From the NCBI GenBank assembly GCA_035623255.1, contig DASPTU010000054.1, positions 1 through 64,000 on the forward strand: 64,000 nt of DNA, written 5' to 3'. Origin of the DNA: JAFAGX01 sp035623255 (GTDB lineage Bacteria; Acidobacteriota; Terriglobia; Terriglobales; Acidobacteriaceae). The notes beneath the pieces are model-generated. The model worked only from the letters and a program-made list of their open reading frames with translations. It was not told the origin of the DNA and did not search any database. Shown here one piece after another: positions 1-9,140 of the stretch. Each line of letters begins with the position of its first letter. The first letter of the stretch is position 1. The position numbers were made by a program, and so were the translations under genes.

Positions 1-531
1 CAGAGCCTCCTGATTCTCGACCTTGAACGCTGCACGCGATGTGATCAATGTGTCCGCGCCTGCGCCGATGCGCATGACGGAGTAAGTCGCCTTATCCGCG
101 ACGGCCTGCGCTGGGACAAGTATCTGGTTGCGACGTCATGCCGACACTGCAAGGATCCGCTGTGCATGGTCGGCTGCCCGGTCGGTTCCATTCGCCGCCG
201 AAACAGTCTGGAAATCATCATCGAGGATTGGTGCATCGGCTGCGGCCTGTGCGCCAACAACTGTCCGTACGGCAACATCAACATGCATCCCTTCGATGTG
301 CAAGTTGATGACCTGGCGGACCCCGGAAGAAAGATGGCTGCCATTCGAACCAAGGCAACCGCTTGTAATCTCTGCCTCGATCAGGATGAGCCCAGTTGTG
401 TATACGCGTGTCCGCATGATGCCGCCCACCGCGTGAACCCGCGCGAATTCTTTGCCGAGCGCGTGAGCGCCGGCGATGCTTCAGGCGCGAACCAGAGTCG
501 GGCCCAATCCCAAGCCGCAAGGGGACGTTAG
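1..531 (+). CDS. 4Fe-4S ferredoxin-type electron-transfer subunit, C-terminal part (5' end outside window)
   Basis: The frame is open from base 1, so the N terminus lies outside the window; 176 residues are visible. Four cysteine groups read CxxCxxCxxxC, CxxCxxxxCxxxC, CxxCxxCxxxC and CxxC...CxxxC, the layout of four-cluster subunits of the DmsB/HybA type. It should pass electrons between a redox partner and the quinone pool or a b-type membrane subunit. In Acidobacteria such modules can be fused to an N-terminal cyclic-nucleotide-binding domain, which cannot be checked here. Its TAG stop overlaps the GTG start of the next gene by one base, so the two are translationally coupled and probably one complex. 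Confidence 0.85.
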   Translation, partial: QSLLILDLERCTRCDQCVRACADAHDGVSRLIRDGLRWDKYLVATSCRHCKDPLCMVGCPVGSIRRRNSLEIIIEDWCIGCGLCANNCPYGNINMHPFDVQVDDLADPGRKMAAIRTKATACNLCLDQDEPSCVYACPHDAAHRVNPREFFAERVSAGDASGANQSRAQSQAARGR

Positions 532-1454
532 TGCTCATCGACCGCACCCATCGCCCCTGGTTCTTTTTCAGCCTTGGCGCATTAACGGTTGCCGCAGTCA
601 GTTACGCGATGTACACCGCCATGGTCGTCGGGGGCCCGCGGGGCGGCAGCGCCGCGGGGCTGGCGTATGGAATCATCGGCTACGCTTTTATGTTGTTCGC
701 CGGACTGATAGGGTTGCGGAAAAAGTACCCGATCTGGCAAGTTGGCCGCGCGACCACCTGGATGCGTGGACACCTTTGGCTCGGACTATTGAGTTTCCCT
801 CTCATCCTGTTTCATGCAGCCTTCTCATTCGGAGCTGGCACTCTCACTCGTACGCTGATGGTGCTCTTTACCATTGTCGTGCTAAGCGGCATCTTCGGTG
901 CCATCTTGCAACATTTTCTCCCCCGCCTGATGACCGAGCGCGTCTCTCTGGAGACCATTTACGAGCAGATCGACTCGGTACGCGGTCAGCTCTTGGAAGA
1001 AGCGGAGAAACTGGTCGCGGATTTGCGTTCCGCTCTCGAGGGCGATCTGAGCTTTGCGGACGAGAAGCAGCGCGCCATGGCAGCCTCGGCGGGCACCATT
1101 GGAGGGCTGACCTTCGCTTCCGGTCTGGGAGCGAACGACTTCACCAGCCAGCTTGTGGCAGACTTTTGGGACAAGCAACTACGCCCTTTTCTTCTCCACA
1201 CCGGCAGCCACCAATCCGTACTCGCAGATAAAGCGCAGGCTTCCGGCATGTTCGGCCAGCTGCGAGTACAGATTCCGCGTAGTTTCTGGCCCAAGCTCGC
1301 TGACCTTGAAAGCCTCTGCGACGAGAAACGTGGACTTGATCGTCAGCACCGCATGCATCACGTCCTGCATGGCTGGCTGTTCGTCCATATCCCGATCTCC
1401 TACGCTCTGCTACTCCTCGCTGCGGTGCACGCCGTCTTCGCGCTGAGGTATTAG
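531..1454 (+). CDS. membrane b-type cytochrome-like subunit
   Basis: 307 aa with a GTG start overlapping the upstream stop (TAGTG). Four hydrophobic segments lie in the first ~135 residues and one in the last 25. Histidines sit at segment edges (the GHLWLGL and ILFHAAF region, and the HHVLHGWLFVH..VHAVF region), as in b561/ferric-reductase-like haem-binding membrane proteins. A soluble, coiled-coil-like stretch of ~150 residues lies between the two membrane halves. Sandwiched between an Fe-S subunit and a decahaem cytochrome, it is probably the quinone- or haem-linked membrane part of the chain. Haem ligation is inferred. Confidence 0.7.
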   Translation: MLIDRTHRPWFFFSLGALTVAAVSYAMYTAMVVGGPRGGSAAGLAYGIIGYAFMLFAGLIGLRKKYPIWQVGRATTWMRGHLWLGLLSFPLILFHAAFSFGAGTLTRTLMVLFTIVVLSGIFGAILQHFLPRLMTERVSLETIYEQIDSVRGQLLEEAEKLVADLRSALEGDLSFADEKQRAMAASAGTIGGLTFASGLGANDFTSQLVADFWDKQLRPFLLHTGSHQSVLADKAQASGMFGQLRVQIPRSFWPKLADLESLCDEKRGLDRQHRMHHVLHGWLFVHIPISYALLLLAAVHAVFALRY

Positions 1455-1456
1455 AC

Positions 1457-2920
1457 ATGTCACGCGTGCGCACAGCCAAATCGGTAGCCAAGCGGATTGA
1501 CCTGCAGTACTTTGCCCGCCCTTACCCATTCCGGAAGTGGAGATTCTGGCTGTCGATTTCTGTACCAGCCATCGCTCTGGTCTGGATTCTCGGCGCCACG
1601 TTGCGCGGAGAGAATAAGGTCTACAGCAGCGGCCCTGTTTCCGAAGCCCATGCCGTCTTTGGCGACCGTTGCGCTCTTTGCCATATCAGCAAAGCAGGAT
1701 TTCGCGCGCCAGTACCCGATAGCACGTGTCTGGGCTGTCACACTGCGCCAGCTCACAATCAGCGCCAGATGTTTCTCCCCGCTTGCAGTTCTTGCCACCT
1801 CGAGCATCGCGGCGCGGTGCGTCTGGCCGCGGTGGCCGATACCGGTTGCTCCCAATGCCATGGCGACCTGAAATCGAATGATGGTGTCGTACCCTACAAT
1901 CGACACGTTTCAGGATTCGACAGTCATCACCCCGAATTCGCCGCCGTGCGGGCCGCCCGTGATCCCGGTACCATCAATCTGAACCATTACGTTCACCTGC
2001 AACCCACGCTCCGCGGACCTTCGGGCAGCGTGCAAATGAAATGCGAAGACTGCCACCAGCCGTTGAACGTTGAGGGGCCGTGGCCGTACTCAGTGGCGAC
2101 GGTGCAGCCGGCGAGCCAGCAGCCAGTAGACGTCGGGGCGGCCGCCAATCAGGAGAGAAAGCGTCGTAGCATCGAAGCTGGGCCGGGCGCCTATATGACA
2201 CCCATCAAGTACGTAAATCAGTGCGCCGCCTGTCACGTGCTTCAATTTGATCCCTTGATCGCAGTACCCGCCCCTCATACCAAACCCGAAGCAGTGCATG
2301 CGTTCATCGTCGGGAAGCTGAAGCAGTATGTCGCGGAGAACCCCTCGGTCGTAAGAAGCGATCCCGGCTCCTCGCTTTCCTACAACGAGCAAGGGCCGCG
2401 CAACTTTTTGCGGCCGCTTGGCGAAACAACTGACCAGCACAATGTGCTCCGTTCCAGTACTCACGCGCAAACCGCAACCGAGTGGGTCCAGCAGAGAACC
2501 GCAGCAGCCGAGAAACTGCTGTGGAGCAAGAACTGCCGCATCTGTCACGAATCGACAGAGGGCGGGGGCGATACGCTTCCAACTTCAGTCACGGCAATCA
2601 TTCCCTCGCGCTGGTTCCCACACGCGGAGTTTGATCACGAGAAACACCGGATGATGTCATGTCTGGCCTGCCACAATCGTATTCCGCAGAGCCGGCTCAC
2701 GTCCGACGTTAACATTCCAGGAATCCAGCTCTGCCGTGACTGCCATAAAGAAGGAGGGCGCAAGGTAGGCGCTGCGCAAGGCGGCTGCTTCGAATGCCAC
2801 AGCTATCATGACTGGCGCAATGAGAAACGCACGCAAGGGAACTTCGACCTCACACGCCTGCGTGAGGTTAGCCCGGCAGAAGCCCAGGACGATTCCGCAA
2901 GCCGGCCGAACACAAAGTGA
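1457..2920 (+). CDS. membrane-anchored decahaem c-type cytochrome
   Basis: 487 aa. A cytoplasmic basic stretch is followed by one transmembrane anchor (residues ~28-50) and a periplasmic domain with ten CxxCH motifs (CALCH, CLGCH, CSSCH, CSQCH, CEDCH, CAACH, CRICH, CLACH, CRDCH, CFECH). It starts two bases after the membrane subunit, so it is the third gene of one operon. The arrangement suggests electron flow from the Fe-S subunit through the b-type protein to a periplasmic haem wire. Its TGA stop directly abuts the stop codon of the opposing multihaem gene. Confidence 0.9.
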   Translation: MSRVRTAKSVAKRIDLQYFARPYPFRKWRFWLSISVPAIALVWILGATLRGENKVYSSGPVSEAHAVFGDRCALCHISKAGFRAPVPDSTCLGCHTAPAHNQRQMFLPACSSCHLEHRGAVRLAAVADTGCSQCHGDLKSNDGVVPYNRHVSGFDSHHPEFAAVRAARDPGTINLNHYVHLQPTLRGPSGSVQMKCEDCHQPLNVEGPWPYSVATVQPASQQPVDVGAAANQERKRRSIEAGPGAYMTPIKYVNQCAACHVLQFDPLIAVPAPHTKPEAVHAFIVGKLKQYVAENPSVVRSDPGSSLSYNEQGPRNFLRPLGETTDQHNVLRSSTHAQTATEWVQQRTAAAEKLLWSKNCRICHESTEGGGDTLPTSVTAIIPSRWFPHAEFDHEKHRMMSCLACHNRIPQSRLTSDVNIPGIQLCRDCHKEGGRKVGAAQGGCFECHSYHDWRNEKRTQGNFDLTRLREVSPAEAQDDSASRPNTK

Positions 2921-5900
2921 TCACCACCAGTTCTGGAATCTGCGTACCAATTCCTTTAGTGAGGATGGCAAGGCTGGCTGCTCACGGTTTTCGGTAGTTC
3001 GTGGTTCCGATGGTGGACCAGGCGGCTCATCCGCGACGGTGTAAAGCTGTCCATTCTGCAGATAAAGGCCGTGCAGTTCCTGTTTGTTGAAGGGCCGTGA
3101 ACCGCGGCGTCCGAACACAGCCAACTGGTTTCCTGATTCATCAACCGCACGGTCGCGGTCGATACCACGTGAGACAGCCAGTGCAGATCCAGAGCCCCGA
3201 TATGTGGCAATCAGTTTTGGCATCGGGCGCGGACTGAATCCCGCGAAATTAGGATCCTCCTCTGGCCCAAAAAGCTGCACCACCTGCAATCCGTTTTTTC
3301 CATCTGCAACAAACGCGAACAGGCTGGAGCTTACCATACCCAGCTTAACGTCGTTGCTGTCGTTCAGCTTGCCACCCGCATTGAAGGTTTGATCGAGCCG
3401 CGGCTGCTCCGGATGCTCGATATCTACCATGGCCAACCCGTGCTTCCCCTGCGCAACATAAGCATAGGTTCGAGCAGTGTAGATATTTCGGGCGTCATCC
3501 AGGGGAAGCGATACCTTACTTACCGCAACCGGTTTCGCCGGATCTGTAACGTCAACCACTTTCAGTCCCGCACGATCTACGATGAACGCATAGCGGAACT
3601 GCACCGCGATGCCAACAGGCCGGTCCAGCTCCGGAGCACCGATCTGGGCCGTCACTTTCGGTTGCAGAGGATTGTCCAGATCCACTACCACCAAACCGGC
3701 ATCAGCAAGCACATAGGCGTAAGTGCCGACAAAACCGATCCGCCGTGCTCCGTTGAGCACACCGCCAGGATTGAAAGCGAGCGCCCGCTTGAGGAAGTTA
3801 TTGGTCGGATCGCCATCCAGCAGCGTGCCCACTCCCGGAGTCTTGGCTTTCAAATTCGGCTCACCTACGATCACCAGACCCTCATACTTGTCGGCTATAT
3901 ACAAAAAGCCGTACATCAAGTGAGCACGCTGCTCCTCGTTTTCGGGCCGGTGTGTGCGTAGGGGATCCACTGCGAGCGTGCTCGGTGAAGCGACCGCCTG
4001 CGCATACTTCGTTTTCACATAAAAGCGCTGACCGATGGGCGACACCGGCGCAGTGATAGTGCGCTCGGAGAAATCCTTGTCATCAACATTCGCGATGTCG
4101 TAAACTCGCAGCCCGCCTTTGCCGGTTGCCGCGTACAAATATTCGCCGCGTGCCTGCACATCAAACACCTTACCCGCGTGGCGGTATCCTTCGGACAATT
4201 GGTTATTCTTCTTTTGAAACTGCGCGTACTCGTCCGGATAGACCACCTTCTGAAAGTCGCTGCCATAAAGCGTTGGCGGTTCGTCATGTTTCGCGACAGC
4301 CACGGCGGTATAACCTTTATTGCCGTTTGCCACGTAAATGTACCGCCCCATGAAGTTCATAAAGCCGCCGCCCAGCAGGGTTACTTGGGCGAGCCATGCG
4401 TTGTTGTTGTTGTCACGGGAGACGTGGCAATCCGTGCAGGCGCGGGTTTCGCGGGCCCGCACCGTATGCGGAACAAATGGGCTGAAAGCCTGCCCGCTGA
4501 AGCCTTCGGCCGAGACCGTCTGCTGTTGGTAGTAGCTCCAATCGCGATCTGCATTTTGCGAACTGACCAACACGGCACAGGCCGACCGGATCGGCGCTAT
4601 TCGATGCTTGGTGACGGTCCCATCCACTCCCAACATGTACATGTCATCTCGCAAGATCTGGAAGTTGTAGGAAATGTAGTTTCGCGTCACCAGTCCTTCG
4701 TTATGCAGCATGGGCGTCTTCTGGTTCGCCGTTTGCTGAAGATGACAACCAAAGCAGGTCGGTAACCAAGCCGAATGGCAGGCGTAGCAGGTCATCCGCT
4801 GATTGCTGTGAGCGAGTGAGGAATCGTCGGACGCGGTTCCCCAGGTTTTTCCGTCAGTCTGGATCGTCTTTGCTAACCGCGATTTTTCGTTGTAATTCGG
4901 ATGGCCGGGACGAACCGTATCGAAAACCTGGACCACCTCCCACTCCTGTCCCTGGTTGATCATTGAGCGCTGATACAGACGGTCATCTTTCCAATAGAAA
5001 CGCCGCTCTTTCCAAGGTGTTCGCAGGGCGCTCAGGTCAGTACCTCCCCTTGGCGCCGCGGGGCCGGAGGTCTTCAGCGTTGCGCGTTGATTGATTGTGC
5101 CGTGACAATCGATGCAATCGATTTCTACAGCATTACGCGTCTCGCCATACAGCTTGCCGTTCCCGTGACTATCCTGTGAAAAATGGCAGTCCTCGCAATG
5201 CATCCCTTTTTCGAGGTGGATGTCTTTCAGGTGTACTGCTTTGTTGAACTTGTCGGGATCATTCGGTGCAATTGTTTGGTTGTTGGTATCGAGTAGGTTA
5301 CCCTGACGATCGTGTTTGTAAACCGCGCGGAAGAGCCAGCCGTGAGTATGAAAATCAGCGAACTGAGTGTTATTCAGGCTTGCGAGAAACTCTTTTCCGC
5401 CTACGACGTCCAGAAATTTCGGATCGGCCCAGCGCCCCCGTGGCGCGGCCCCTTCCGGGTTACGCGCCTGCACCTTGGCGCGTTCTTCTGCACTAGGGTC
5501 GTGCTGCTTTTTCGGATACATCTTGTCGCCATCGATTTCGTTGTCCCACCACGTGTAGCCGTAGTAGGTGGCGACCATATTGGTACCGGGATGCATGTGG
5601 CAAACGAGACATTGGCTTGATGGAATGGAGCGCGTGAACTGGTGTTTGATGGGATGGCCCGGCTGTCCTTTCGGAATTGTGGGGTCAGAAGTCGCGCTTT
5701 CGCCTGAATGCCCAAACTGCGCATAAGGACCCGAATGCTCGGCGGACCGGTCATTTGCATATACCACGTGGCAGCCGCTGCAACCGCTGGCGCGGTAATC
5801 GCCAGGCTGGTCGTTTGTACCCGGCAAGTAGAGTAATGGATCGTACAGGCGGGTCTTCTGCAGGCCGAGGAACACCGGGTCCGTACGTAATTCGGTTCCG

Positions 5901-6751
5901 AAGCCTCGGTCACTGAGCTTCACATCTGGACGCCCGGGATCTTCTTCCAGATTGGGGTTCCCCACTTCTCCCTTCTTCTGTCCCCCTCGTTCAAAGACCC
6001 GTAGCACATTGCTGGGCTGCGAAATTTCCCATCGCTCGAGCGGTTCGAGATAAGGCAACACGCCCTTCGTGCGCGTCTCCTCTGGAGTAGGAGCCGGCAC
6101 TGAGTTCATGCGCTGCGGAATCCCGTTGCGGTCGTAACTTTCTCCAAAATGCGGGTCCTTCAGCGGAAATGAACCATTGTTGTAGAGCGCTGCGCCCCAA
6201 AGCATGGCTCCATGGGTCATCATGCTCGTACGCACCCGCAGAAGCTCAGTGGTGTGACAGCCGGAAGTGCCACACGTCTTGTCCGCAACCCGCAAGTCAG
6301 CAGGATTTACAAATTGAATGTATTGAGGGTCCTCTTTCAGCCACCGGGTGTAGGCGCGCACCGGGTTATTGGAACTGCGCTCGTCTTCCGCAAACCGTGC
6401 CCGTGGATGTGCCTTCCGCTTGGCCTCGTCATAAGGCCCGGAACCCGCTTTCGAATCTGGCGGTACGGAGACCCCCGGATCGCCACCATGACAATCGGTG
6501 CATCCCAAACGTACGGTGCCGGTCTGGTGCATCGTCGGGCTATCAGTTGTGGTGTGGCAGCTGATGCAACCCGCAGACTTGCGGTCTGCGTCTGCTTGCG
6601 ACTGCTCTAACAATACTGATCCTTGAGAGGACTGCTCCTGCGCCAGGGCAACAAAGGAACGCGTTCCAAATCGAAGGACTGCGCAGGTTCCCGCCAGGCA
6701 AACTGCCGCGATGATCAGAGCACCTTTCAATTTTCCTTCGTGAAACTTCAT
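2921..6751 (-). CDS. multihaem c-type cytochrome with C-terminal LVIVD beta-propeller
   Basis: 1276 aa with an N-terminal signal/anchor (residues ~10-38). Nine canonical CxxCH motifs plus one CX4CH motif (CGTSGCH) lie in the first ~790 residues. From ~830 to the C terminus there are LVIVD-type propeller blades (repeated YAYV-AD-GL-VVD patterns). The protein is therefore exported, carries about ten haems and probably exposes the propeller for binding or surface location. The gene lies 14 bp downstream of an outer-membrane barrel gene on the same strand, consistent with a porin-cytochrome pair. The acceptor cannot be told from sequence. Confidence 0.85.
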   Translation of the reverse strand: MKFHEGKLKGALIIAAVCLAGTCAVLRFGTRSFVALAQEQSSQGSVLLEQSQADADRKSAGCISCHTTTDSPTMHQTGTVRLGCTDCHGGDPGVSVPPDSKAGSGPYDEAKRKAHPRARFAEDERSSNNPVRAYTRWLKEDPQYIQFVNPADLRVADKTCGTSGCHTTELLRVRTSMMTHGAMLWGAALYNNGSFPLKDPHFGESYDRNGIPQRMNSVPAPTPEETRTKGVLPYLEPLERWEISQPSNVLRVFERGGQKKGEVGNPNLEEDPGRPDVKLSDRGFGTELRTDPVFLGLQKTRLYDPLLYLPGTNDQPGDYRASGCSGCHVVYANDRSAEHSGPYAQFGHSGESATSDPTIPKGQPGHPIKHQFTRSIPSSQCLVCHMHPGTNMVATYYGYTWWDNEIDGDKMYPKKQHDPSAEERAKVQARNPEGAAPRGRWADPKFLDVVGGKEFLASLNNTQFADFHTHGWLFRAVYKHDRQGNLLDTNNQTIAPNDPDKFNKAVHLKDIHLEKGMHCEDCHFSQDSHGNGKLYGETRNAVEIDCIDCHGTINQRATLKTSGPAAPRGGTDLSALRTPWKERRFYWKDDRLYQRSMINQGQEWEVVQVFDTVRPGHPNYNEKSRLAKTIQTDGKTWGTASDDSSLAHSNQRMTCYACHSAWLPTCFGCHLQQTANQKTPMLHNEGLVTRNYISYNFQILRDDMYMLGVDGTVTKHRIAPIRSACAVLVSSQNADRDWSYYQQQTVSAEGFSGQAFSPFVPHTVRARETRACTDCHVSRDNNNNAWLAQVTLLGGGFMNFMGRYIYVANGNKGYTAVAVAKHDEPPTLYGSDFQKVVYPDEYAQFQKKNNQLSEGYRHAGKVFDVQARGEYLYAATGKGGLRVYDIANVDDKDFSERTITAPVSPIGQRFYVKTKYAQAVASPSTLAVDPLRTHRPENEEQRAHLMYGFLYIADKYEGLVIVGEPNLKAKTPGVGTLLDGDPTNNFLKRALAFNPGGVLNGARRIGFVGTYAYVLADAGLVVVDLDNPLQPKVTAQIGAPELDRPVGIAVQFRYAFIVDRAGLKVVDVTDPAKPVAVSKVSLPLDDARNIYTARTYAYVAQGKHGLAMVDIEHPEQPRLDQTFNAGGKLNDSNDVKLGMVSSSLFAFVADGKNGLQVVQLFGPEEDPNFAGFSPRPMPKLIATYRGSGSALAVSRGIDRDRAVDESGNQLAVFGRRGSRPFNKQELHGLYLQNGQLYTVADEPPGPPSEPRTTENREQPALPSSLKELVRRFQNWW

Positions 6752-6765
6752 ATTGACCCGCGAAC

Positions 6766-8985
6766 TTAGAACTGAAATTTGATCTTCGCAAACCCTGAGA
6801 TCAAGCTTTTTGGATTGAACACCTGTTCGAACCCCTGCGCCGGAATCAGTCCCGAAGTCCCTGCAGTGATCACGATGTTTTCGCTCAAGGGAGGGCGATA
6901 TTCGAAACCCAGGCCAACGTCGGTGCCGATGTTGTGCGTGATTGGCGACTGAAATAACACCAGTTCCAGTGGCTCCGTGCGATCGAAGCGCAAATAGCTC
7001 CCATTGACGAAAGCTCGTAATTTCGGCGTGACGTTGAAGTCAATTCCTGCGTTGTAAAGAAAAAGTCCCGGATTCACGAAGTTGGCCTGCCCTTCGAATT
7101 TGTTCGAGCGCAGATTGACCAGCAAACTCCCCGGCGTCGTAAGCCCCACCCCAGTACCGGTGAGGCGAATCCCCTCGCTATCCCAGAAACTGAAGGCGCC
7201 CCCCGCAAAATTTGTGTCGTCGACGATTGTGTCGAAACCGCGCGCAGTATCGTCGCGGCGCGATGTTCCGGTGCGGTTGTTGCCATCGCCGGATTGGAAA
7301 AGGAATGAGCCTCGAAACCGTATCCAATTCTTGTCTACGGAGAGCTCGAGGGCGCCAAGTTGCGCGTTGATGTTCACGCGACGTGCGGCGATCGGGTTGA
7401 AATCGTCGTGGCCCAGTGCTTGATAAAAAGCATGACTCACGTTGATGGGGCCAATGTGTCCGTTGCTCGTCCAGCCGATGTAGTAGGCGCGAATGCCGTG
7501 AGTAAGAATGCGATCGGTTACAACCGCGCCGATCGGTGCCGGGCGCACCAGAAATCCGTTGTCGTCGAAGTGAACCGTCGGATCATCACGGTTGTAATGA
7601 AAACTGAATTCTGTCGTATATCCCTTTGCCAGAAAATCCTGGATGTACACATTTCCGACCGCGACCTGCTGGTGTCTCGGTTGAAACGTGTTCAACTCGC
7701 TATTTGTGTTTTTCTCCAGAAGGTAGAAGTAGGCAAGGTTGTAGCTGATCCGATTGGAGCGCAGGTTTCCGAAAAGACGCGCACCGGGCTGTTCATCGGA
7801 AAACAGAAAACCGCGGAAATCGCTATTGAACTGTTGAATGCCAACGCGGAGGGAAATGAAATCAAAATTGGGCGACAGGTCGTGCAACTTCGCTTCGACA
7901 AATCCCTCCTGCAGGCCAATATGACTGTCAAACCTATTGATTCCTGCGGCTGGATTGATGTCGACCAACCCTCGCTCCCGAGTCTGCAAGAAGTTCAAGT
8001 TGAACGCAGGGGTGAAGCGGATGCGAAAATCTGCCGGCCGGAAGGAAGTGTCTCCACGAGAAAGATCGGCTGATAGGAAGAATGTCTCAGACCCGAACCC
8101 TTGTTCACCTTTGCCGAAAAAATTGTTCTCGTTCGGCTGCTCGGCCGTAATTCCACTCGGCACGGGCAACCGGCGCACATCCACGATTGATTCGCTGGTG
8201 CCGGTGAAATCGAAGAACCAGCGCTGGCCAAAAATTGGATAGTCGCCCTTCAGCTTGTTGCGGTTGAATGGATCATACCAGTGTGATTTAACGTAGGGGA
8301 ACTCTCCTGGTTTTTCATAACGCTGCCAGCTGGGCATTTCCACTGTCCACCGATACGGTTGGGCGACATATGCTACCGACGACGCCGGTTCCGCTTCTGC
8401 CTTCGCCTCCTCTGGTTTCGCTTCCTCCGGCTTCGTCTCGACTGGTGGCTGCTGTGGCTGCGCGCTGCGAACGCCCGGATAAGCGCCGCTTGGATTTTGC
8501 TCCTTCTGCTCTCCACCGGGCTTACCGGGAAGATTGCGTGTGGGGACCTCGGTAGGTGGCGCTGCGGGGCCTGCTGGCGCTGCGCCTGCCACCGACTCCA
8601 GCTTGATGCTGATTTCAAGAGCTTGTCCTGCAGTTAGAGACAGCGTAGCAGGAGCACGCGGTCCATATCCCGCCCCTGAGGCCGTAATGTCGTATGATCC
8701 GGGTGGAAGGTCGCGCAGCCTGAATATTCCTTCCGAATTGCTGACGGCGGTGTAAGTTTTGTTGGTGGCGCGAGATCGGGCCGAGACAGTCACCCCGTTC
8801 ACGGGGCGCCCGTTCTCATCCTTAACCGTTCCCAGCAGCGCGGCTGGTTTGGCAGAGGCAGTCGGTGATTTTCCGGGGATTCGCGGCTCCTGTCCGGTAG
8901 CGGAGACTTGGGTAATGGCAGTCCAACAAACAAGCGCGACAATGGCGCGTTTGCAGCCTGACCAGCCAAGTCGCTCTCGGCTCAC
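6766..8985 (-). CDS. outer-membrane beta-barrel protein with N-terminal carboxypeptidase-regulatory-like domain
   Basis: 739 aa. A signal peptide (to ~30) is followed by a Carb-regulatory/CNA-B-like domain (residues ~48-115, GTV-DENGRPVNGVTV..G.F.L.DLPPGSYDI), then a Pro/Ala/Glu-rich linker (~130-205). The rest is a long alternating beta-barrel-like region ending in an aromatic C terminus (FAKIKFQF), typical of outer-membrane proteins. It ends 14 bp before the multihaem cytochrome gene and shares its operon. By analogy with porin-cytochrome complexes it could be the barrel through which the haem chain reaches the cell surface; a TonB-independent transport role is the alternative. Confidence 0.75.
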   Translation of the reverse strand: MSRERLGWSGCKRAIVALVCWTAITQVSATGQEPRIPGKSPTASAKPAALLGTVKDENGRPVNGVTVSARSRATNKTYTAVSNSEGIFRLRDLPPGSYDITASGAGYGPRAPATLSLTAGQALEISIKLESVAGAAPAGPAAPPTEVPTRNLPGKPGGEQKEQNPSGAYPGVRSAQPQQPPVETKPEEAKPEEAKAEAEPASSVAYVAQPYRWTVEMPSWQRYEKPGEFPYVKSHWYDPFNRNKLKGDYPIFGQRWFFDFTGTSESIVDVRRLPVPSGITAEQPNENNFFGKGEQGFGSETFFLSADLSRGDTSFRPADFRIRFTPAFNLNFLQTRERGLVDINPAAGINRFDSHIGLQEGFVEAKLHDLSPNFDFISLRVGIQQFNSDFRGFLFSDEQPGARLFGNLRSNRISYNLAYFYLLEKNTNSELNTFQPRHQQVAVGNVYIQDFLAKGYTTEFSFHYNRDDPTVHFDDNGFLVRPAPIGAVVTDRILTHGIRAYYIGWTSNGHIGPINVSHAFYQALGHDDFNPIAARRVNINAQLGALELSVDKNWIRFRGSFLFQSGDGNNRTGTSRRDDTARGFDTIVDDTNFAGGAFSFWDSEGIRLTGTGVGLTTPGSLLVNLRSNKFEGQANFVNPGLFLYNAGIDFNVTPKLRAFVNGSYLRFDRTEPLELVLFQSPITHNIGTDVGLGFEYRPPLSENIVITAGTSGLIPAQGFEQVFNPKSLISGFAKIKFQF

Positions 8986-9140
8986 TGTGGCGAAGCCCTC
9001 CCCAGGGTTGCATCGGAAAACGGCAGAGTTAGCTTAGTGCCCCTTAAGTACCGGAGTCGGCAGTTTTACCATTTGCTACTGCACTTTTCAAAGAAATATT
9101 TTGTCCAGGAATTCTGCGGAACCCTGTCGGCGGACCAGCC

